From assembly GCF_009834125.1 (NCBI RefSeq), contig NZ_CP047146.1, forward strand, positions 981,001 through 1,045,000: 64,000 nucleotides of DNA, written 5' to 3'. Origin of the DNA: Streptomyces sp. GS7. Its GTDB lineage: Bacteria > Actinomycetota > Actinomycetes > Streptomycetales > Streptomycetaceae. The translations under genes were made by a program, and so were the position numbers. Below, in pieces: positions 17,129-24,571 of the stretch; position 1 is the first letter of the stretch; each line of letters opens with the position of its first letter. The notes below the pieces were generated by a model that saw only the letters and a program-made list of their open reading frames with translations, ran no database searches and was not told where the DNA came from.

Positions 17129-18040
17129 ATGGCAGCTCGCCCTTATCAGAACGCTGGAACCTACTCATTTGTCAGTGAGGAATGGGACTCCGCACTACTC
17201 GTACAATTCGACCCACTGTTGGTGTGGGCCTCGCCGCTGGTGTCCAACCGGAAGTACGAGGGCAACATTCGCCAGCAGGGGGATGTAGTACACATCAACA
17301 GCCTTGCTCGGCCCTCTGTCGGGGATTACAAGCTGCCCGATGGCATGACTTCGCAGCGGCCGGAGACTATTGACCAGAAGCTGGAGATCACGGAAGCAAA
17401 GTACATTCAGCTTCTCGTCGAGAACGCCGAACGGCTTCAGGTGGCAGGCACCCTCGATTCCCCGATCAATCAGCAGATGATCCGCGCCCTTGCCCGCGAG
17501 GCTGACTCGTTCATGGGCGGGGTGATCGCCAAGGGGGCCACGGCCCTTCCGAACGTCAAGGTGTCTGCCAACGCGCCTCAGGCGCTCTACAGCGCGATCC
17601 TGGACATGATGCTGGCCCTGGACGACAACGACATCCCGGCAGGCCGATACGTGGTCGTCTCGCCCCGTGTGAAGCGGTACCTGATCGAGCATCCGGCCAT
17701 TGCCAACGCTGGCGCCTACGGCCAGGCTGGGGCCACTTCGAACGGCGTCGTTGCCCGCCTCGCTGGCTTCACGGTGCTGTCCACCACGGCCATGCCGAAG
17801 GGTGTGGACATCGTTGCCGGGCACTCGGAGTTCAGTACGTATGCGAGCCAGTTCACTGGCTTTAGGAGCCTCCAGAGCGAGCGATACCGAGCAGACGTCA
17901 TCGATAACCTCCACCTGTACGGCGGAAAGATCGTGCGGTACCCGGAGCTGGACACCAAGAAGGCCGACAACGCCTTTGATGAGAGCAAGCCGACCAAGGG
18001 CATTGTCCGCGCGGCCGTGGAGTGGGTCACCGCGGCCTGA
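17129..18040 (+). CDS. Phage major capsid protein (HK97-fold)
   Basis: 303 aa, matching in length and pattern the HK97-fold coat proteins of actinobacterial phages and prophages. An N-terminal arm (ARPYQNAGTYSFVSEEWDSA) is followed by strands containing RQQGDVVHINSLARP, a helix with READSFMGGVI (the spine helix region), the YVVVSPRVKRYLIEHP segment and the C-terminal GGKIVRYPELDTKKAD. The ribosome site GGAGG is ideal. There is no prohead protease, portal or terminase nearby. An encapsulin is less likely because the scaffold-like gene and phage context are present and the sequence lacks encapsulin features. Confidence 0.75.
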   Translation: MAARPYQNAGTYSFVSEEWDSALLVQFDPLLVWASPLVSNRKYEGNIRQQGDVVHINSLARPSVGDYKLPDGMTSQRPETIDQKLEITEAKYIQLLVENAERLQVAGTLDSPINQQMIRALAREADSFMGGVIAKGATALPNVKVSANAPQALYSAILDMMLALDDNDIPAGRYVVVSPRVKRYLIEHPAIANAGAYGQAGATSNGVVARLAGFTVLSTTAMPKGVDIVAGHSEFSTYASQFTGFRSLQSERYRADVIDNLHLYGGKIVRYPELDTKKADNAFDESKPTKGIVRAAVEWVTAA

Positions 18041-18057
18041 TCCTGAATGCGCACGGC

Positions 18058-18196
18058 ATGAGTGCCTTGAAGGCACTCATAGCTGATGTGTGCACTGTCG
18101 GAGTGCTGCCGAAGGGGCGTGCTGGGTAGACGGGGCCGCTGTATGACTTTCTTCGGGAAAGTCATAGGAGAGGAAGACTACGTGCCTTGGAGGTAC
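18058..18196 (+). ncRNA. Structured three-hairpin module, unit 1
   Basis: Three hairpins in order: H1 18058-18080 (TGAGTGCCTT pairing AAGGCACTCA), H2 18143-18165 (ATGACTTTC...GAAAGTCAT) and H3 18182-18196 (GTGCCT pairing AGGTAC). Conserved linkers follow H1 (AGCTGATG, GTGCACTGTC). It begins 17 bases after the capsid stop codon, so it would be in the capsid mRNA tail if not separately transcribed. It is paralogous to unit 2 with compensated stem changes. Confidence 0.6.
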
Positions 18197-18229
18197 TTAC
18201 CCGCAGCCTGACGATGCAAGCACTCGGTG

Positions 18230-18351
18230 TGAGTTTCTTCAAGAAACTCATTAGCTGATGCGTGCACTGTCAGGCTGCTGTCGAGGGGGTCCACTGTATG
18301 ACTTCCTTCGGGGAAGTCATACGACAGAAAATCTACGTGCCTCGAAGGCAC
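18230..18351 (+). ncRNA. Structured three-hairpin module, unit 2
   Basis: Same order as unit 1: H1' 18230-18250 (TGAGTTTCTT pairing AAGAAACTCA), H2' 18298-18320 (ATGACTTCC...GGAAGTCAT) and H3' 18337-18351 (GTGCCT pairing AGGCAC). The H2-H3 distance is identical to unit 1 (39 bases), while the H1-H2 linker is 17 bases shorter. Stem bases differ from unit 1 on both arms together. Confidence 0.6.
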
Positions 18352-18510
18352 TTAGCGCAGCACCGACGGGCCCTGCCAATGGAGCGGGGCTCGTCGTCTT
18401 GCTCTCCGTCGTTGAGGGTTCGAAGTTGGGTGGCACTCCAGTGGTCAAAATGCACTCCACCGAGGGGTGCTAGGTGATATTCCCTGATTCCGTAACGTCA
18501 GAGCCTCAAA

Positions 18511-18632
18511 AGTGGGAGTGTGATCTTTCCTGCTTGCATGCCCACGGGTCCGCCGGGGCTGTGACGCGGGACTCCCACTTCGGCGCCGAATGAGCGACAG
18601 GCTGTCACTCATTCGGCATTTCCGCAGGTCAG
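18511..18632. repeat. Nested inverted repeats, possible replication or control site
   Basis: AAGTGGGAGT (18511-18520) is inverted at 18571-18580. Next is a 16-bp arm inverted repeat (18585-18600 with 18602-18617, 15 of 16 matching), then GCAGGTCAG (18624-18632), which is also present near both ends of the element. The whole of 18352-19061 lacks a convincing gene and is AT-richer, as an origin or packaging region might be. Confidence 0.4.
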
Positions 18633-19061
18633 AACCGTTTAGCGCATGCCCGATGGTCGTGGGTACGGCCCTTGATGCAGACCGGGGGCATCGGTGACTG
18701 TCGGTGCCGCCCTCGCCTTCCACCCCTCTTCCGCTTTCTTCTTAGGGGTGGGGCAGGGGTGTTTTGCAATTCCAGAGCGAAAAGCCTCCATTGGAAATTG
18801 CAGTCGAGAAAAATTTGATACCCGTACACGGTTGGAGGAAGGCACCCCCGGTGGGTCCTATTCACTTCCTAATGCACATTACCCCCACCCTTGCATTCGC
18901 AGGAGTAATGTTTCAGTTATCTGTACGTTACTGTTCCGTGATTGACGGTTGGCAGAGTTGATCTCGCACCGCAGCGACGAATGCGGACGGCCGTTAGAGC
19001 AGCGCTCCGGCCACTCACTGAGACTTCATCTGCCAAGCCCGATTCAAAGGATTTCCGCGCC

Positions 19062-19841
19062 ATGCGTAAGACCGTGCTCATGCCCGTTGAAAAGGTTCTG
19101 TGCGACGCACACATAGCGCGTGACGGTTCCGAGGTAGAAGCGACGGACACGCTGACCCTGGGGCGCCATGCCTGGGACCTCTGCTTGGAACACAACGTGG
19201 TCTTTGGCCGGTACCTCTGTGATGCCCTTGGTGTACCTGCGGAGAGTGTGGCAGAGCCGCGTGAGGCTGCGGCGGTCGCGGTTGCTGAGCCTGCCCATGT
19301 CGCGGCTGAGCCTGAGCCGGTGGCCGACGCGTCGCCCGTTTCCGATGCGGAGCACGATGCGGAGGACGTTGGCGAGGAAGCGAACGAGCCTGAGCCCGTG
19401 CGGTCCGTGATGCTGGCGGGTGAAGTGCCGGGGTACGACTGGGAGTCGGCCCGTGAGGCGGTGCGCAACCTGGGCTATGAGGTTGTGGGGCGTGCCGATG
19501 ACAGCACGGTCCTACTGATCTTGGGTGAGGGCGGCGACCGCAACGGTACGAAGCTGCGCGACGCTGCGGAGCGGGGCATCCCGTGCATGGACGTGCGGGA
19601 ACCAAGCCGTTTCAAGTCGGCCGTCCGCGCTGGCCAGTTGGTCGGCGGAGACCCGCTCCCTGAGCCTGCCAAGGTCGGCCCCAAGGCCATGTCCGAGCGG
19701 GAACGCAACAAGGCCGTACGTACCTGGGCACGGGAGAACGGCTACGTCGTCCCGTCCAAGGGCCGCATCCCGATGCACGTGAAGCACGCGTACGAGATGA
19801 CGCACCGTGACGGGTCTGAGGGAAAAGTGATCGCAGCCTGA
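19062..19841 (+). CDS. BRCT-like plus Lsr2-type DNA-binding protein
   Basis: 259 aa with three parts. The N-terminal 60 residues (EKVLCDAHIARDGSEVEATD, then HAWDLCLEHN) resemble the short Lsr2-like N-terminal beta/Cys segment. After an acidic Ala/Glu linker comes a BRCT-like fold (VRSVMLAGEVPGYDWESARE ... DREPSRF-type end, about 130-210). The C-terminus (ERERNKAVRTWARENGYVVP then SKGRIPMHVKHAYEM) is the Lsr2 AT-hook-like DNA-binding domain with RGR-like KGRIP. Lsr2 silences AT-rich foreign DNA, so this may be an element-borne silencer or decoy. ATG 19062 follows AAAGGA. Confidence 0.7.
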   Translation: MRKTVLMPVEKVLCDAHIARDGSEVEATDTLTLGRHAWDLCLEHNVVFGRYLCDALGVPAESVAEPREAAAVAVAEPAHVAAEPEPVADASPVSDAEHDAEDVGEEANEPEPVRSVMLAGEVPGYDWESAREAVRNLGYEVVGRADDSTVLLILGEGGDRNGTKLRDAAERGIPCMDVREPSRFKSAVRAGQLVGGDPLPEPAKVGPKAMSERERNKAVRTWARENGYVVPSKGRIPMHVKHAYEMTHRDGSEGKVIAA

Positions 19842-19932
19842 GTGCCGCTCCGCCGGTGACGGAGACAGAGCGTGTCCGCCACCCCGTTCCACCACACCCG
19901 CAGCAACTCACTTTCTGGGAGTTAGGCACCCC

Positions 19933-21339
19933 ATGAACACCCCTGTCCTGTACGGCCCGATCGGCCGTGCCGTCCGCAAGATCACCCCGTTCCTCGAAGC
20001 GGATGCATTGGGGGTGTATGTGGCCGCACTGTCGATGTGGTCGGCGGCCATCGGCGGAACGGTCAAGGTCTCATCCCGGGGCAACGCCCGTCCCGTGCTT
20101 CTGTGGTCGGCCCTGGTAGCCGGAACGGGCAGGGGCAAGGGGACCGCTCTGCGGGCAGCGCTTCACGTACTGGACAAGCCTCTGGGCCGCTTCATCGCCA
20201 CTCACACCACCTCTGGGATCACGTCCGGGGCGAGCATGGTGAACCACCTGTGGGAGCAACAGGAAGCCACCGCCGAGACAGAGCACGGGCGCGACGTGCG
20301 GGCCCTCGTGGTCGAAGAGGAATGGACCGAGGTACTGAAGCGGGTCAAGCGCGACCCGTCGTTCACGACAAAGCTCCGCGCGGCCTGGGACGGGACGACT
20401 CTAAGGAACACGACCAAGGAAGAGGCTCAGGAAGTCCGAGACCCGGCCATGGTGCTCCACTCCCACATCACGCCGTCCGACTGGGCCAAGTACGTGGGGG
20501 AGTCGGAAGCTGCGGGCGGTTCGTACAACCGCATCCTTCCCTTCCTACTCGGCTCGGTGCCCATGCTGGATGACGACCGGGTGGCCCTACCGCAGGTGGA
20601 GGGGCATGCGCTAACCGATGCCTACGGGTGGGCCACCGCCCGACCCCGCGTGATCACGCTTGGGGAGGATGCCCGGCCGCTATGGCGGATCGTAAGGCGG
20701 TACGCCCGCGTCCTGGGCGAGACCCTGCCGGAAGCACAGGCCGTGTTCATCGAACGGACCGCAGAGCAGACGCTCAGGGTCGCGGCATGCCTGGCCGCCT
20801 CCGAGTGCTCCGAGCACATCACGGAAGAGATGCTGTCGGCCGCGTTCTCCCTCGTGCGGCGCTCCGTCCAGGACGCGGTACGGATCACCAAGGGGGCCGA
20901 CGCTCCGAAGGTGAAGCGGCAGCCGCTCAGCCTCGCCGACAAGGTCCGGGCCCGAATCGAGATGTACAGCGGTCGGGCAATATCGTCTCAGGTGCTCCCG
21001 TACGTCGGGGCAACCGCAGCGGAGGTCAAGGCACTGCCCGGAATCGTCGTCACCGTGGACCGGTCGGGCAAGACCGGCCGACCGGCCACCGTTTTCACAA
21101 TCCGCAGTGACAGTTCCGGTGACTCTGAGCCTCAGCCGGCGAGCGCGGAAAGTGACCAGAACCGGGACGCTTCCCGTTACACAGAGGCGCAGCCGGCCAG
21201 CGCGGAGCGTGAGGAGAACCGCGCCGCGGTCGTCCGCCTGGACGCTTACCGCCCGGCCCCGAAGCAGGCCCCGGAGCCCCAGATGGTGAAGCGGTCGGAA
21301 CCGCTTGCCGATTCCAACCCCTTCCGTGCCCTCCTCTGA
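19933..21339 (+). CDS. DUF3987-like P-loop ATPase, probable replication protein
   Basis: 468 aa. The LLWSALVAGTGRGKGTALRA segment holds a Walker-A-like GTGRGKGT, and ALVVEEEWTEVL provides a Walker-B/DE-type motif, followed by RDPSFTTKLRAAWDG. This is the pattern of DUF3987/YfjI-type helicase-primase-related proteins common in phage satellites and plasmids. The C-terminal third is a charged, repetitive tail (SEPQPASAESDQNR then EAQPASAEREENR, two imperfect repeats). It is the largest rightward gene and the only candidate for autonomous replication of the element. Exact activity is inferred. Confidence 0.65.
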   Translation: MNTPVLYGPIGRAVRKITPFLEADALGVYVAALSMWSAAIGGTVKVSSRGNARPVLLWSALVAGTGRGKGTALRAALHVLDKPLGRFIATHTTSGITSGASMVNHLWEQQEATAETEHGRDVRALVVEEEWTEVLKRVKRDPSFTTKLRAAWDGTTLRNTTKEEAQEVRDPAMVLHSHITPSDWAKYVGESEAAGGSYNRILPFLLGSVPMLDDDRVALPQVEGHALTDAYGWATARPRVITLGEDARPLWRIVRRYARVLGETLPEAQAVFIERTAEQTLRVAACLAASECSEHITEEMLSAAFSLVRRSVQDAVRITKGADAPKVKRQPLSLADKVRARIEMYSGRAISSQVLPYVGATAAEVKALPGIVVTVDRSGKTGRPATVFTIRSDSSGDSEPQPASAESDQNRDASRYTEAQPASAEREENRAAVVRLDAYRPAPKQAPEPQMVKRSEPLADSNPFRALL

Positions 21340-21355
21340 ATCTTCCGGACAAACC

Positions 21356-21385
21356 GAGACGCCCCCGCCGAAGCGGGGGTGTCTC
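21356..21385. terminator. Bidirectional terminator between convergent element operons
   Basis: 13-bp stem (21356-21368 with 21373-21385, one G-T pair, loop CGAA) then TTTGATT. It separates the rightward DUF3987 gene from the leftward methyltransferase cassette. Confidence 0.9.
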
Positions 21386-21397
21386 TTTGATTAGGGC

Positions 21398-22501
21398 CTA
21401 CTTGTGGCCGACGACGTTATGCGGGTCATCCAGCCACACCCGTTGTCCGTCGCCATCGACAGACAGACCGAACCGGGAGCGCTCCGGCTTCCCCAACTCA
21501 TGCCAACCAAGGAACGCCGTTCGTACTTCATCCCACAGCGCGCGGGGGCCGTACTGCTCTACCTCGTACGCCTCCGCATCGGGGGCGTATTCGACGGTTG
21601 CCCACGACTTCCGGTCGTCGGAGAAGAACCACAAGGTGGCGTCCCCGTCGTCGTCCGAGTCACACCAGCGGTACCACGCATCGGTGACACTCAGGCTCGT
21701 GAAGAACGCAGGATCGTCCTGGATCACGTTCTGCGGCGCGATGTCGGTACTGCTCTTCTCTCCCTCCTCCTGGTGGTAGATGTCCGTGGTGCGCCCGGCT
21801 CCGGCCCGCTGCGTGCGGTCCCACATGAAGGCCGGGTAACCGGAGAACGACCCCTGAGCTTTCCCGTCCACCACATCCAGCGTTGCGTACGAGCCGCTGA
21901 AGAAGCTGCTGCCCCAAGGGGTGACGATCCGCCCGTTCGGGCATTGGTCCAGCCACGCTCGCGGGACATCCCGCATGGTGCAGGTACAGATGATCCGGTC
22001 GTACGGCGCACCTCGGTGGTGCCCATCGCGACCGTTGCCGAGGATCGTCATCGGGTGGAACCCCGCTCGTTTCAGGTTCCTCGTAGCCGTGGACATGACC
22101 GCCGCGTCAATCTCCACGCTGGTCACATTGCTTTCGCCCAGCCGGTGAGACAGCCATGCGGCGTTGTAACCAGTGCCGGTGCCGATCTCCAACACCCGAT
22201 GGCCCTCCCTCACATCGAGCAGGCCCAGCATTTCGAGCATGATCGACGGCATGGAAGAGGACGACGTGAACAGTCGGAACGTGCCTTCCGGCGTACGCGC
22301 CCCGTCATTCACCTGGGTGACGACAGGGGCATCCGAGTAGACCGCGTGCAACCAACTCTCGGGGTCGGTGGTGAAGTCGGCTTCCTCGATGACGTTGGGG
22401 ATGAAGACTCCCCGATCCACGGAGGCCACAGTGTCTTGCCACTCAGGCGGCAACGCACCCTTGTTCTTCAGCGTCTCCACGAGCCGCTGCTGTGTCGTCA
22501 T
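21398..22501 (-). CDS. Protein-L-isoaspartate O-methyltransferase-like enzyme (RiPP-type)
   Basis: 367 aa, far longer than the about 210 residues of housekeeping PIMT. The N-terminal half is a PIMT Rossmann methyltransferase: LFTSSSSMPSIMLEML (family SQPxxVAxML), motif I VLEIGTGTGYNAAWLSHRLG, acidic strand VTSVEIDAAV, and YDRIICTC. The C-terminal about 140 residues (from about DPAFFTSLSVTDAWYRW) are an extension seen in peptide-modifying PIMT homologues that methylate Asp and lead to aspartimide in lanthipeptides, graspetides and imiditides. It lies 6 bases after a 36-aa basic peptide gene. It could alternatively be a stand-alone repair enzyme, but the extension and context argue otherwise. 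Confidence 0.75.
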   Translation of the reverse strand: MTTQQRLVETLKNKGALPPEWQDTVASVDRGVFIPNVIEEADFTTDPESWLHAVYSDAPVVTQVNDGARTPEGTFRLFTSSSSMPSIMLEMLGLLDVREGHRVLEIGTGTGYNAAWLSHRLGESNVTSVEIDAAVMSTATRNLKRAGFHPMTILGNGRDGHHRGAPYDRIICTCTMRDVPRAWLDQCPNGRIVTPWGSSFFSGSYATLDVVDGKAQGSFSGYPAFMWDRTQRAGAGRTTDIYHQEEGEKSSTDIAPQNVIQDDPAFFTSLSVTDAWYRWCDSDDDGDATLWFFSDDRKSWATVEYAPDAEAYEVEQYGPRALWDEVRTAFLGWHELGKPERSRFGLSVDGDGQRVWLDDPHNVVGHK

Positions 22502-22507
22502 GCGGCC

Positions 22508-22618
22508 TCACTTCTTCGGCGGCTCGTACGGCTTGGTCGGCCCCGGCGGCTTGTCGCGGTGGCCGTCGCTGCTGGAGGTATCCGGCTTGCCGGAGTGGTC
22601 CCCGCCCTTCTTGCCCAT
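22508..22618 (-). CDS. 36-aa basic peptide, candidate RiPP precursor
   Basis: Starts at ATG 22618 behind GAGG (5-base spacing); the stop is 6 bases before the methyltransferase start, so the two are co-translated. The peptide starts MGKKGGDHSGKPDTSS, has an Asp-Gly site in SSDGHRD, and ends PPGPTKPYEPPKK. It is rich in Lys, Pro, Gly and Asp and has no Cys. Asp-Gly is the classical succinimide-prone pair and the natural target of PIMT-type enzymes. Imiditide clusters are described as a basic precursor plus a PIMT homologue, which fits. Whether the peptide is made is not shown. Confidence 0.55.
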   Translation of the reverse strand: MGKKGGDHSGKPDTSSSDGHRDKPPGPTKPYEPPKK

Positions 22619-22658
22619 CTCTGCCTCACTTCCTATTGATCTTCGATGACATGACGGA

Positions 22659-22904
22659 TCAGAAGCCGTAGCGCATCCGGGCATGCTCCCGAACCCGCTG
22701 GTCCATGCCGGGGAATGAGCGTGCATCGAGAGCGTGCGTGAGCTGTGCTTGGAGGACCGAAGCGTCATCGACGCTCAGGAACACTTCCTCCGTAGCGATG
22801 TGCACGGGGCCACGGAAGACCATGGCCGAGACCGCGACACGGTCGCCGACCAGACGTGCACCGCCAGTGAGCTTCAGTCTGCGAGGGGCTTCGTCGTCCG
22901 TCAT
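22659..22904 (-). CDS. 81-aa element protein of unknown function
   Basis: Starts MTDDEAPRRLKLTGGARLVG and looks like a small beta-rich fold (RVAVSAMVFRGPVHIATEEV) followed by one helix (SVDDASVLQAQLTHALDAR). I do not recognise the family. It is part of the leftward operon-like series, 62 bases after the XRE-DUF5753 gene stop and 40 bases before the 36-aa peptide. It could be an accessory of the peptide-methyltransferase pair or of the regulator. The ribosome site is weak, so the start is tentative. Confidence 0.6.
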   Translation of the reverse strand: MTDDEAPRRLKLTGGARLVGDRVAVSAMVFRGPVHIATEEVFLSVDDASVLQAQLTHALDARSFPGMDQRVREHARMRYGF

Positions 22905-22966
22905 GTCAATCACGCTACGGAGCACGGAAGTTGCCGGTCCACGTTGTTGCACGCGGTTGCACGGAT

Positions 22967-23815
22967 TCACGCGAGCGAGTCGATTGCCCTCGTGATGCAT
23001 GCGCGGGCTTTGGGGCCTCGTACAGCGATCTTCGACAGTTCCCCGAAGGCTTTGAGGTACGTGCGGATTTCGCCGGGGGCCGTCACATTGATCTCTGCCG
23101 TCAAGGTCTCCACAGCCACTTGCGCGTCATCGAAGGCGTAGAACGCCTCCAGTGGCCAGACCGTACGACGGGCGCCGAAGGGGATGACTCCGAGCGAGAC
23201 GTTCGGCTGAGCCATCACGGACAGCAGGTAGCCGAGTTGGCCCGCCATGGCCGCTTCATCACTGACGAGGTAGTAGAGAACCGCTTCTTCAAGCAGCAAC
23301 GCAAAACGGTGGTCGCCTTCCCTCACTACACGGGAGCGGTCCAGTCGGGCCTGTACGGCGTCCGAAACGTCATCCGGGGTGCCCTGGAAGTTGGTGATGG
23401 AGCGCAGGAGGCCCGTTGAGTACTCGGCCGTCTGGAGCATGCCGGGGACGAGGTTCGAGGCGTAGACGCGGAAGTTGCGGGTCCGTTGGTAGAGGGGCAC
23501 CGTCTGTTCGTGGACCCGTCGCATCCCGTCGCGGTGGATCTGCCGCCACTCCACGTACATGGATTCAGCGTTGCGTGAGGCCGCGATTAGGTCCGCGATC
23601 TGATCTTCAGCGTCACAGGCCGTGCACCAGGCCCGAATGTCGGTGTCGGAGGGCGGAGTCTTGCCACGTGCGAGCCGTGAGGACTTCGACTTGTGCCAGC
23701 CGCACCGGGCTGCCAGTTCATGCCCCGTAAGCCCGGCGTCCTTCATGATGCCTTGCAACCGGGTTGCGACAGCGGCGCGTGCCGCTTGGGCACTGGAGAG
23801 TGGGGACGAGGACAT
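22967..23815 (-). CDS. XRE-family regulator with DUF5753 domain
   Basis: 282 aa. An N-terminal Cro/CI helix-turn-helix (LTGHELAARCGWHKSKSSRL, ARGKTPPS) is followed by the DUF5753 domain (VPLYQRTRNFRVYASNLVPG through ARLDRSRVV, FALLLEEAVLYYLV, VSLGVIPFGARR), the standard architecture of the large Streptomyces Scr1/AbaA-type regulator family. These are often paired with small partner genes such as DUF397 or DUF6879. Here the DUF6879 gene ends 17 bases upstream. ATG 23815 is chosen to give the usual N-terminus, although the ribosome site is poor. It probably controls this cassette. Confidence 0.85.
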   Translation of the reverse strand: MSSSPLSSAQAARAAVATRLQGIMKDAGLTGHELAARCGWHKSKSSRLARGKTPPSDTDIRAWCTACDAEDQIADLIAASRNAESMYVEWRQIHRDGMRRVHEQTVPLYQRTRNFRVYASNLVPGMLQTAEYSTGLLRSITNFQGTPDDVSDAVQARLDRSRVVREGDHRFALLLEEAVLYYLVSDEAAMAGQLGYLLSVMAQPNVSLGVIPFGARRTVWPLEAFYAFDDAQVAVETLTAEINVTAPGEIRTYLKAFGELSKIAVRGPKARACITRAIDSLA

Positions 23816-23832
23816 GAACCGGCCGGCCTGCG

Positions 23833-24357
23833 TCAGACGCTGTACTTCTCGTGCGAGATGGCCCGCTCCCACACAGCTTCGAATGCCGAGGCGCAGAGCT
23901 GCGCAACGGCAGGTTCATCGGTCTGGTCGGTGTGGACCCACCGCCCCACCCCATCAAAGATATTGAACTGGACCAACCGGCCATCGAACAGCCAGAAGTC
24001 ATTTCCAGGCAGGGCCAGGTCTGACGCGTGACGCCGAGGCAGCCAACGGATCTGCTCACCCGCAGCAACGTTCGTGAACGTTCCCGAGTGCTCAAAGCGG
24101 ATGTAGTCGCTCACGGGCTCGGAGACGATCCGGGCGCGGCGCATCACCACACCCTTACTCGTGACCTCCTGCACGAGGTCGAGCCACGGCCGCCACCACG
24201 ACTTGCGGTCGTCGGGGTTAAGGCGGTGCCCCTCCCTCCACGCCGCGAACCCTTCGATCTCGTTCTCTACGCCGTAGGCGTCGCGCATCTCCAGATGGAC
24301 TGCTGACCTCTCAGCCGCCCGGAGCAGGTCAGCAAAGCTAGTCAAGCTCTGCGACAT
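23833..24357 (-). CDS. DUF6879 family protein
   Basis: 174 aa. The pattern matches the actinobacterial DUF6879 proteins found next to XRE-DUF5753 regulators: an N-terminal helix (FADLLRAAERSAVHLEMRDA), a WWRPWLDLV segment, EPVSDYIRFEH, LPRRHASDLALPGNDFWLFD and a Trp-rich end. ATG 24357 sits 6-7 bases after GGGAGG. Its biochemical role is unknown; the constant pairing with a DUF5753 regulator suggests a regulator-partner or toxin-antitoxin-like unit. The start overlaps the end of the next upstream gene by 20 bases, indicating coupling. Confidence 0.75.
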   Translation of the reverse strand: MSQSLTSFADLLRAAERSAVHLEMRDAYGVENEIEGFAAWREGHRLNPDDRKSWWRPWLDLVQEVTSKGVVMRRARIVSEPVSDYIRFEHSGTFTNVAAGEQIRWLPRRHASDLALPGNDFWLFDGRLVQFNIFDGVGRWVHTDQTDEPAVAQLCASAFEAVWERAISHEKYSV

Positions 24358-24571
24358 CAAGTGCCTCCCTGATAAGCGGGATCATCCGCTTCGGTACCCG
24401 GATCACTGCTTCGTGGTCGGGGATAGGAACATCCACCGAGCTTTCGCTCGTGGTCTGTTCGTCCGCCTTCCATCCCTGGAAGAGGAGATCCTTCGTGTCC
24501 TCATCGACCCACACGGCCGGAGAGCCGTGATCCCCGGACTCTGGATCTTTACCGACGAACCGTAGTGCCAT
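24338..24571 (-). CDS. 77-aa element protein of unknown function
   Basis: Begins MALRFVGKDPESGDHGSPAV, then a WVDEDTKDLLFQGWK segment, and ends with VIRVPKRMIPLIREALDVAE. GGAGG precedes ATG 24571 at good spacing. Small proteins of this pattern commonly head DUF6879/XRE cassettes in Streptomyces, but no function is known to me. It is the first gene of the leftward operon and overlaps the DUF6879 gene by 20 bases. Confidence 0.7.
   Translation of the reverse strand: MALRFVGKDPESGDHGSPAVWVDEDTKDLLFQGWKADEQTTSESSVDVPIPDHEAVIRVPKRMIPLIREALDVAELD

Noticed and set aside
17129..18040. Encapsulin nanocompartment instead of a phage capsid
   Set aside because: No cargo gene, a scaffold-like gene precedes it, and integrase and replication genes surround it; still worth a structural check.
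18058..18351. CRISPR array or tRNA genes in the repeated hairpin region
   Set aside because: Only two units of unequal length, no regular spacers, and no cloverleaf or anticodon arm.
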